A stretch of 64,000 bases of DNA from positions 1 through 64,000 of the forward strand of contig CANLCT010000003.1 in the NCBI GenBank assembly GCA_947489195.1, written 5' to 3'. The stretch is from an uncultured Aquimarina sp. (GTDB lineage Bacteria > Bacteroidota > Bacteroidia > Flavobacteriales > Flavobacteriaceae). Under the pieces are notes generated by a model that was given only the letters and a program-made list of their open reading frames with translations, was not told the DNA's origin and did not search any database. Both the position numbers and the translations under genes were made by a program. This document shows, piece by piece, positions 40,568 to 48,139 of this stretch (position 1 is the first letter of the stretch; every line of letters begins with the position of its first letter).

Positions 40568-41947
40568 CTAATCATAAACGGTAATTGTCCCCACACTTTC
40601 ATTATCCCCTGCTCTTGAATTTATTAAATATTTATATATTGAAGTCCATTTTTTCCTATGCTCTGGTGCACCCGTTTCTTCTGCTCCTATGGTAATACAA
40701 CCTAAAGTAACATTACCTATATGTAAATATTTTTCACTCTCTTTACCTATTCTAAACCAAGCGTATGAAAAATCACTGTCTTCTATATAACCATATTTGT
40801 GTGGGTAATCGGGCAACATTAATTTATGAGTCCCTGTACCTATAGGGTCATTAGTGTCCGAAAAAGCTTTAACAACCGTTCCATTCCCAAACTCAAGTTT
40901 CATTTGTGATTTCCAAAATTTTACAGATGCTGGACCGTTATATGGGCCTGTAGTAAACCTACCCGATCCTTTTACTGAAGACTTTTTATTTCTATGTGGC
41001 CATTCCTGAGCCGTAAAATACTCCCTTCCTCCATTGGCATTTTTAAAATCTACCTCTGCATTAAATGACAATGGATATACCGCATTATCAGTTTCATTTT
41101 TTACATTTAAAAATCCCTTATCATGGTCTTTTAATTTTTTACTTGACCTCTGTACTCTTTTTTCTAAACTATTCTGTTGCAATACATGTGTTAACTCATG
41201 TGCTAGTAAATGTTTCCCTTGACTAGAATCTGGATTGTATTTTCCCGAATTAAAATACACATCATTTCCATGCGTAAAAGCTTGTGCACCTAGCTCCTTG
41301 TTCAAAGAAACCGCATCCTGATCTGTATGAATACTCACATTACTAAAATCCCTATCGAAAGAGCCTTCCATTTCGGCCTTTGTATGTGTAGGCATTTTTT
41401 TTCCTTTTCCTGACTTACTTGAAATTTTATTAGCTACAGCTGTACTTGCCGTATTTGCGGTACTTGAATTACTTTTTGTTTGTAGTTCCTCATTTTTCTC
41501 TGTACCTGCCATTCCCATTTTTTGAATAGGTTCCTCCTCTTCATTATCCATTTTATTCAGCATTTCTTCTTCAGGATGTTCCATACGCTGAATTTCCGGC
41601 TTTTCTTGCACCAATTTATCCTCTTCCATACGTTGCTCGGCTGTACCTAACTTTTCATCTTCCACTGGTGTGGCTAATGATTCTCGCTGTATACTGCTTA
41701 TTTCTTTATTTTGAATTGCCGGTTTAGAAATTGATTTATTCACTACGGCATCAGCCATAGTATCTGCTTCCTTTTCATACTTATCTCCTGGTTGCCCTAC
41801 TGTTAATTTTGTTTGGACAGCTCCTCCATTTGGAACATTAAAAAACGGTTGTTTTGGTTGTTTTGAAAAAAAAGAACCTTCAGTGCGTTCCTTCCCTTCA
41901 TTATTATGAGGTAATTTATTGCGACGACTTGAAAATATTGTTTTCAT
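40568..41947 (-). CDS. DUF4157 (eCIS core domain) protein with L,D-transpeptidase-like C-terminus
   Basis: The 459-residue protein starts with a polar tag (GSFFSK at 24-29, then TKLTVGQPGDKYEKEADTMA at 46-65). A low-complexity linker with RMEE/QRMEHPEEE-type repeats follows. The DUF4157 domain lies at about 185-260, with HELTH at 250-254. The C-terminal domain has HIGNVTLGCITIG (H409, C417), resembling the His...GC active site of YkuD or DUF2778 peptidoglycan enzymes. DUF4157 marks proteins linked to contractile injection systems. It is a likely cargo effector acting on cell wall, but the catalytic assignment rests on one short motif. Confidence 0.75.
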   Translation of the reverse strand: MKTIFSSRRNKLPHNNEGKERTEGSFFSKQPKQPFFNVPNGGAVQTKLTVGQPGDKYEKEADTMADAVVNKSISKPAIQNKEISSIQRESLATPVEDEKLGTAEQRMEEDKLVQEKPEIQRMEHPEEEMLNKMDNEEEEPIQKMGMAGTEKNEELQTKSNSSTANTASTAVANKISSKSGKGKKMPTHTKAEMEGSFDRDFSNVSIHTDQDAVSLNKELGAQAFTHGNDVYFNSGKYNPDSSQGKHLLAHELTHVLQQNSLEKRVQRSSKKLKDHDKGFLNVKNETDNAVYPLSFNAEVDFKNANGGREYFTAQEWPHRNKKSSVKGSGRFTTGPYNGPASVKFWKSQMKLEFGNGTVVKAFSDTNDPIGTGTHKLMLPDYPHKYGYIEDSDFSYAWFRIGKESEKYLHIGNVTLGCITIGAEETGAPEHRKKWTSIYKYLINSRAGDNESVGTITVYD

Positions 41948-41958
41948 AACTTACTTTT

Positions 41959-42720
41959 TTAAAACTTTTCTAAAAACTCTTCTGTTAAGGCTTCGTAATC
42001 CTTAGCTCCATTTGTATTTTTATTATAAGAAAAAATATCTTTACCTTGCTCTTGTGCATTGGCTAACGAAATATTACTACGAATAAAGGTTTTAAAAATC
42101 ACCTTTTCCGAAAACTCTTCTTCGAGTTCCAATTTCACTTGTTGATTCATTTTTTTTCGTTGATCAAACTTGGTGAATACAAATCCTAATAACTTGATTT
42201 TTTTATTCATTTTTTTAACCAATTCAAGGTGTTTCAAAAAACTTCGCACTCCTTTTAGTGGTAAAAATTCTGCCTGGAGCGGTATTAATACATACTGACT
42301 ACTAACTAATGCATTTATAGTTAACATTCCCATTGATGGTGGACAATCTATTAACACATAGTCATAGCCTTTTAAAGGTTTTATTAATTGTGCCAATATC
42401 TGTTCCCTTCCATACACACTAGCTAATTCTAATTCGGCACCAGCTAAATCTAATGATGCTGGAATCAAATCTAAACCAGAAGCTTCTAGTTTTACATCCA
42501 TCAATTTTGCAGACTCTCCAAAGGCTTCTTTACGTAGCACGGTATAAATAGACTGTTCAATTTCATCTGTAATGCCTAGTGATTGTGATAGATTTGCTTG
42601 CGGATCCACATCAATCAATAATACTTTTTTTCCTTGCTTTTTTAAACCCGCTGCCAAGTTTATTACCGTAGTCGTTTTACCTACTCCTCCTTTAAAATTT
42701 GCTACTGAGATTACTTTCAT
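41959..42720 (-). CDS. ParA/MinD-family ATPase
   Basis: The 253-residue protein has the deviant Walker A KGGVGKTT at residues 10-17, LIDVDPQANLSQSLGI (Walker A' region) and YVLIDCPPSMG (Walker B). Such ATPases position plasmids, chromosomes or large complexes on the nucleoid or membrane. No parB or parS is seen. It lies inside the injection-system cluster, 11 bases before a DUF4157 gene, so a role in placing the particles is conceivable but unproven. Confidence 0.9.
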   Translation of the reverse strand: MKVISVANFKGGVGKTTTVINLAAGLKKQGKKVLLIDVDPQANLSQSLGITDEIEQSIYTVLRKEAFGESAKLMDVKLEASGLDLIPASLDLAGAELELASVYGREQILAQLIKPLKGYDYVLIDCPPSMGMLTINALVSSQYVLIPLQAEFLPLKGVRSFLKHLELVKKMNKKIKLLGFVFTKFDQRKKMNQQVKLELEEEFSEKVIFKTFIRSNISLANAQEQGKDIFSYNKNTNGAKDYEALTEEFLEKF

Positions 42721-42815
42721 ATCTTAAACACTACACTGTAAAATTCACAACTTAACAACACACTACAATTTAACTAAAAATCAACACTTTACACCTAATA
42801 AACAACAATTACTTA

Positions 42816-44231
42816 CTAACCTAATTTCCCATTAAAATACTCATTGGCCTTATCCCAAACTGCACAACCGACTTTATAACCTAGTTTGCGCCCTTCCATA
42901 TCTCCTGCTTTAAAATGAATACCCCCATAAAGTCTTGAAATACCTGCTTCGTTTGCTGCATCTTTAAGTACTTTCCATTCTAATGTAACGGCTTCGTTAG
43001 GTGTACAATCAGGTTCTATTTTAGAACCTCCTTTAGGAATAGTTACCGATTCACCATATTTACTTTTATTACAAAATGAGGTCAGTACCTCTTCTGCAGC
43101 AGCACTAAACGTACTATGCCCCGACACATATTCCGCAAAAGGAGGCGTGGGAATATATGGAATCCAATTTTCACCTTCAATTTCCTTTGTTCCTTCACAT
43201 GGACCTCCCCAAGCCTCTATCGTTTTTCCGCGATACAATTCACGAATAGCAGATATTGGCCGTACATAATCGTATGCTACTTTACTATCCCATGCAGCAA
43301 TACCTGCATCTAATAAAGCATTTGATAGCACAAAAAACATTTTTATATCAAAGGCATTTTTATGTTGATGTTTATTCGACAAATAACGTGCCTGTCTACA
43401 ACATTGTTCTGGTGGAGTTGCCGATCGATTCAAATCACCATCCTTAGGGGTGTCTTCAAACTTATCTTCATGCATCCCTGCCCAAAACTCGGCTATTAGT
43501 TTTTGTTCATCCGTTAAACAAGCACTATGTTCCAATATCATATCGGCTTGTGCCTTGTATTCTTTTTCGTTACAGGTTACAGGTGACGGGGGTCTAAACT
43601 CTCCTCCCCATGTCAAGGCAAATGGCTTAACTAAACCCCAATGTGGAGTTAAAAACTGTTGCGGCTTGTGGTTTACTAACAAAGGTTGCCAACGATCTTC
43701 ATATTTAATTGGCTGAGGAATTGCCGGATTTACTGGACAATAATTAGTAAAATCTACATAGCGACCATCCTCTAATGTGCCGTACTGATTGGCAAAATCA
43801 CCCCACCTACAATCAATAATTAGTTTACCACATAAATTCCCTAAACCCGAAGGGTTGGTAGGTTCTAGGTTTGTATCATCTGGATCAAAATTAAGTGTGC
43901 ACATAAAATCGCGAAATATATTTTTCTTTTCCGGCGGTAAGTCAAGCCAAAACAACTCTTGTAATACTGTAAATGCCGCATGACTATAGGTAATTTCTCT
44001 ATTTTTAGGATTACATTCGGCACTAGGGCGTTGTAATCGCCTACCTGTGGTGGTACTTACCTCATCACCACTATTATTGTAATTAGTCCATGCATCATAC
44101 ATCGCCGTATGTACCATTGCTAAGGCGCGAGAAGCTAATGTTGGTGACATTGCCACATAATGTATGGCATCGCAGGTTAAGCGATTCCAAATTTGGACCT
44201 CGGTGGGGGTGTAGTTTTTGTTTGTTGCCAT
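42816..44231 (-). CDS. Vanadium-dependent haloperoxidase-like (PAP2 superfamily) protein
   Basis: The 471-residue protein has all residues that bind vanadate in vanadium haloperoxidases, at the right spacing: K317 and R324 (KVAYDYVRP), S370-G371-H372 (YVSGHSTFSAAA) and R433 with H439 (RLYGGIHF). Vanadium haloperoxidases oxidise halides with hydrogen peroxide; related PAP2 enzymes are acid phosphatases. There is no signal peptide and no DUF4157 domain. It sits between parA and a DUF4157 gene in the injection-system cluster, 29 bases after the latter. It may be cargo or an accessory enzyme. Confidence 0.85.
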   Translation of the reverse strand: MATNKNYTPTEVQIWNRLTCDAIHYVAMSPTLASRALAMVHTAMYDAWTNYNNSGDEVSTTTGRRLQRPSAECNPKNREITYSHAAFTVLQELFWLDLPPEKKNIFRDFMCTLNFDPDDTNLEPTNPSGLGNLCGKLIIDCRWGDFANQYGTLEDGRYVDFTNYCPVNPAIPQPIKYEDRWQPLLVNHKPQQFLTPHWGLVKPFALTWGGEFRPPSPVTCNEKEYKAQADMILEHSACLTDEQKLIAEFWAGMHEDKFEDTPKDGDLNRSATPPEQCCRQARYLSNKHQHKNAFDIKMFFVLSNALLDAGIAAWDSKVAYDYVRPISAIRELYRGKTIEAWGGPCEGTKEIEGENWIPYIPTPPFAEYVSGHSTFSAAAEEVLTSFCNKSKYGESVTIPKGGSKIEPDCTPNEAVTLEWKVLKDAANEAGISRLYGGIHFKAGDMEGRKLGYKVGCAVWDKANEYFNGKLG

Positions 44232-44260
44232 GGTTGATATTTTTTTAATTATACAATCCT

Positions 44261-46996
44261 TTAATTTGTGTTATTTCCTAAACAATACGCTTCTTTAAGT
44301 AATCTATTATTATAACGACTATCATTAAGTGGAGCTATAAAATGTGAAACTCTAGTATGAGTTATTATTAATGCTCCATTTGATGATCTAGGATGATGTA
44401 TTCTATCTAAAAGTTCTGAACAGGCAGGCCTGCCTGTTGTTCTATTTCCTTCTTGACATTCTTGCCTTTCGGAAACGAGTCTAAACATTTCTACTTGCAT
44501 TATCTGAGGATCCCTATCCGAAATATGATACATCTGACTTAAAATTCGATCTTCGGAATGCCTTCCTCCCCTTGCTTCATTCATAAATGGATCAGTATTC
44601 ATTATACTTGTTGAATTATTTAAATAGGTGATTATTAATTGAGCTATAGCCACATTTCTATTCCAAGAATAGGCTCTATTTCCAGAAGTTGGAATAATAC
44701 GATTCCGTACTAATAAATCTCTCCTTGCATTTCTTAAAGCACTTCTTAAACCATGGCTTTGTAATGAGGGTGTAAATGATGCTGCTTCGGGAACACAAGG
44801 ATCTCTTTCTAATTCCTCTGCAATATCCAAACATTCATTACTATTAGTAACTACTCTAAACACAGGTAAACAATCTTCACTATAAGCTGGTATCGAACTT
44901 GTTCCTCCCATTTGATAAGGCCGGTATCGGATCATCCAAATATTTTGAAATAAAAAAGCATCTACTATTTCCCCTATTGAAAAGTCCGCTGGCCTATCTG
45001 ATAAACACACAATATCTCCCTCATTTACATTAGGTTGATCACAACCTCTTCCTCCTCCCGAAGTATTACTACCTACATCTTGATCAACTTCATTTGCTAC
45101 TTCATCTTTAATCCCACTTTCTTCGAGCATATCCATTGCAAATTCTCCTATTTTCCCTAAAGTTTCAACTACTCCAGGCAAGTCAACAAATATCCCTTCA
45201 GAATTATTTCCTTCATCTGAATTTGCAGTTTGAAAACCTCCATCATAAACAATTCCTATTCTGGAACCTAATGCTATATTTGTTGCCCATGAAGCATTCG
45301 CCAAATCCGTATTCATTTCAGATTCAAACCAAAGAAACGACCCTCTTAAAAATCCACTTAAACCAAAATTTAACAAAAAGTCAAGATCAAGTCCTTTGGC
45401 ATGACAAAATTTTAAATTATTCCCAGGTGATTTAATCATGTCAATATCTCCTCCAAAATCTGCATTCCCAGAAACTCCCATTAAAGCTCTAAGTCCAAAT
45501 GCCAAACTTGCTAATCCATCCAAGTCTACTCCTAAAAATGCTGGAGCCACTTCTAACTGGGCTTCAAGTCCTATTTCTAAATTTACCTCAGCTGGGATCT
45601 GTAAATTAGCCTTAGCTTTTATACTCCTTATTAAAAAAAGCATTTCTAATAAATCCGGTGTTGGTCTTCCTCCCCCGTCCCATAAACCAAGGTATCTCAG
45701 TAATATCCCTAATGGTGCTGCAGCAAATAAATCGGTTAATAAATTATCACGTGTAATTGCAAAGTCTATTCCTAATAGAATATCTCTTAAGGTTAATGGA
45801 CCAAACCTTATGCCTCCTTTTACATATCCATTTACCTCTCCATCAATCTCTATACCCACACCCAATGGAGTATAAAAAGGAACTAGGGTTAAATCTAATA
45901 ATTCGGTATCTAAACGTTTATTATAATTCCCTCCATCATGAATTGGATAATCTCCAAGACGTACTATAATGTCACCTAAAGGTCCATTAAGTCTATGGGG
46001 ACAGTTACTCATACCTAATTCATCTCGTATTTCTTGCTCCCTAGATTCAGCCTCAGTTACTTCTCCCCCAGAAGTTTCTTCCATTCTTTGATCATTTAAT
46101 TCTTCTTCGATTACTTCACTTCCCGATGTTGATGTGTCTGCTGGGAAATTTTGTCGTTCCTGCCTTTCCAATACCCCTGGGAATCCGCCTGACTGAGGTG
46201 GAGGACTTAATAATTGCCTTTGCACCTTATTTTGTGAACTTCCTTGCTGAACCGTATGTGTTAATTCATGTGCTAATAAATGTTTCCCAGAATTAGAGTT
46301 TGTATCATATTTACCTTGATTAAAATAAATATGATTGCCATGGGTAAAAGCTTGTGCCCCTAATTCTTTATTCATTTGCACGGCCTCATTATCCGTATGT
46401 ACCCGCACATTACTAAAATCTGTTCCAAAGGCTGATCCCATTTTACTATGCATATCTGATCCTAATGGGCTTCCTGTTCCTTTACTGGAATTTAAACGGC
46501 TTTGCAAATCTGGCATTTGACGCTCTTGATTTGTATTCGATTTTGTTTGAATGTTTGAACCTGCTCCTGGTTCTTCAGGAATTTCTGCTGTACTTAGTTT
46601 TGTGTGTATCTCTTCATTAGCTTCTAAAAACTCGTCTTCTTTTTCTTGTATTTTTTCTTTTTCTTCACAATGACTACACTTTGGTTGTGCTACCGAGGGT
46701 AATATAGGATTAGCTTGTATTTTAGCTGGCTTATTTTCCGGATCAATATTATTCCTTGGTTGCTCTAATTTTTGCACTACCTGATCAGCTATTGCATCTG
46801 CTTCTATTTCATACTTATCATTTGGTTGACCAATTGTAAGTTTTGGTTGTATAATCGCTGGTCTTAAAAATGATGTAGTAGACTCATTAGATTTTGAAAA
46901 AAAGCTACCTCTTCCGTTTTTATTAAAAAACGGTCGCCGCTTTGTTTGAACTGTATTAGTTGCGGCAGAGCTTTTATGTGCTTCAGCTACTTTCAT
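44261..46996 (-). CDS. DUF4157 (eCIS core domain) protein with deaminase-like C-terminus
   Basis: The frame is open to a TTG at 47002, but the ATG at 46996 gives MKVAEAHKSSAATN, which aligns with its paralogue; the protein then has 911 residues. A shared tag (RPFFNKNGRGSFFSK, IQPKLTIGQPNDKYEIEADA) occupies residues 20-70. A CxxC segment (PKCSHCEEKEK) lies near 107 and the DUF4157 core at about 170-252, with HELTH at 243-247. A long beta-rich central part follows. The C-terminus has GRHSEDRIL (H813, E815) and SERQEC ... PACSELL (C847, C859), the HxE and C...C zinc pattern of toxin deaminases. The deaminase call is tentative. Confidence 0.75.
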   Translation of the reverse strand: MKVAEAHKSSAATNTVQTKRRPFFNKNGRGSFFSKSNESTTSFLRPAIIQPKLTIGQPNDKYEIEADAIADQVVQKLEQPRNNIDPENKPAKIQANPILPSVAQPKCSHCEEKEKIQEKEDEFLEANEEIHTKLSTAEIPEEPGAGSNIQTKSNTNQERQMPDLQSRLNSSKGTGSPLGSDMHSKMGSAFGTDFSNVRVHTDNEAVQMNKELGAQAFTHGNHIYFNQGKYDTNSNSGKHLLAHELTHTVQQGSSQNKVQRQLLSPPPQSGGFPGVLERQERQNFPADTSTSGSEVIEEELNDQRMEETSGGEVTEAESREQEIRDELGMSNCPHRLNGPLGDIIVRLGDYPIHDGGNYNKRLDTELLDLTLVPFYTPLGVGIEIDGEVNGYVKGGIRFGPLTLRDILLGIDFAITRDNLLTDLFAAAPLGILLRYLGLWDGGGRPTPDLLEMLFLIRSIKAKANLQIPAEVNLEIGLEAQLEVAPAFLGVDLDGLASLAFGLRALMGVSGNADFGGDIDMIKSPGNNLKFCHAKGLDLDFLLNFGLSGFLRGSFLWFESEMNTDLANASWATNIALGSRIGIVYDGGFQTANSDEGNNSEGIFVDLPGVVETLGKIGEFAMDMLEESGIKDEVANEVDQDVGSNTSGGGRGCDQPNVNEGDIVCLSDRPADFSIGEIVDAFLFQNIWMIRYRPYQMGGTSSIPAYSEDCLPVFRVVTNSNECLDIAEELERDPCVPEAASFTPSLQSHGLRSALRNARRDLLVRNRIIPTSGNRAYSWNRNVAIAQLIITYLNNSTSIMNTDPFMNEARGGRHSEDRILSQMYHISDRDPQIMQVEMFRLVSERQECQEGNRTTGRPACSELLDRIHHPRSSNGALIITHTRVSHFIAPLNDSRYNNRLLKEAYCLGNNTN

Positions 46997-47020
46997 TATC
47001 AATTTTTCTACTACTCCCTT

Positions 47021-48139
47021 TTAAATTACTATTGATTTATTCTTTAAGCTTACTATATGTTTTCCAAACAGTACTATCAATTCTCCTGAAGCAATTGTTA
47101 TACCCCTAATCCTTTCCGAGGCTTCCCAAAGAAAAACACCTGGTTCATTATCATATAAGTGTATCATAAATATTCTATTATGATAATCTGCATAAATGAC
47201 ATAGTCATCCTTGGTGAGTAAAACACGATTCCCATGAGTTGTACTGGAGTTATATTTTCCATTTATTGTTATACTTTTTTGAGAAATAATATTCCCCTCC
47301 AATGCATCAATTATTGTTATGCTAATTCCATTACAAATAATAATCCTAGCTTTTTCGTCTAAAATGCACAGTGGGTTTCTAGCTTCTGAAATTTTAATTG
47401 TATTTAGAATTTTTCCTGTTGACATTTGTATATAAGTGAACGTTCCATCATCCAAACACATCCAAACTTTATCATTTACTATACCTACAATATGATCAAT
47501 TACATCATGTACCATTTTTTCCCAAATCAAGTTACCATGGTGATCTAAATACATAAGTTTATTTGGGTTACTTGAATAAGTAATAAGTACTCCTCTGGAA
47601 GTGGGCAAAAAACTATTAAAAAATTGTTTTTTTGACCAAACTTTATTTTTGGTATTCTCATTTACACACTCTATTATCCATTTACTTTCCCATGGTAAAT
47701 AATTTAGCCAATCTTTCCTTTTTTTTAAAACCACTATTTTTTCATCACTTAAGCCAATAGGGGTTACCATACTTGCTAGAACGCCACTTTTAATTTTTGA
47801 ATTCATTGTAAAGTCTGGCTGTATTCGATACAAATCTCCTATATCACTAACTACAATTGGAGCTGAATTAAAACTAGGATATAGTTGATATACAGGTGTT
47901 TTAAAACCACTTACCTCAGTTAAACCTTCATTAGTAATACGCATAAAACCATGAGGTGAATTCATGAGAAATACCCCTTTACAAAACCATTTCAAAAATG
48001 TTCTATTCGAAGGTTCTGGCAACTTTTTTTTCCACAACACAGTTAACTCCTCCTTTGGAAATGAAAAAGCATAGCTATGCGATTTAAAATCCATATGTTG
48101 AAATTGAGATGTAATTATTTTATTTGTCATCTTGATCAT
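47021..48139 (-). CDS. Uncharacterised beta-propeller-like protein overlapping the giant DUF4157 gene
   Basis: The 372-residue protein is rich in short beta-strand segments (for example KLMYLDHHGNLIWEKMV and GTFTYIQMSTGKILNTIKI) that recur like PQQ/WD-type propeller blades. No signal peptide or catalytic motif is seen. Starts at 48139 or 48130 both overlap the end of the upstream 1846-residue effector gene (20 or 11 bases), so translation is probably coupled. The coupling suggests it works with that effector, as immunity, chaperone or adaptor; this is inference. Confidence 0.65.
   Translation of the reverse strand: MIKMTNKIITSQFQHMDFKSHSYAFSFPKEELTVLWKKKLPEPSNRTFLKWFCKGVFLMNSPHGFMRITNEGLTEVSGFKTPVYQLYPSFNSAPIVVSDIGDLYRIQPDFTMNSKIKSGVLASMVTPIGLSDEKIVVLKKRKDWLNYLPWESKWIIECVNENTKNKVWSKKQFFNSFLPTSRGVLITYSSNPNKLMYLDHHGNLIWEKMVHDVIDHIVGIVNDKVWMCLDDGTFTYIQMSTGKILNTIKISEARNPLCILDEKARIIICNGISITIIDALEGNIISQKSITINGKYNSSTTHGNRVLLTKDDYVIYADYHNRIFMIHLYDNEPGVFLWEASERIRGITIASGELIVLFGKHIVSLKNKSIVI

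Noticed and set aside
45438-45875. 145-residue plus-strand ORF within the deaminase-type effector gene
   Set aside because: It is a shadow of the minus-strand coding region, with low-complexity sequence and no family signature.
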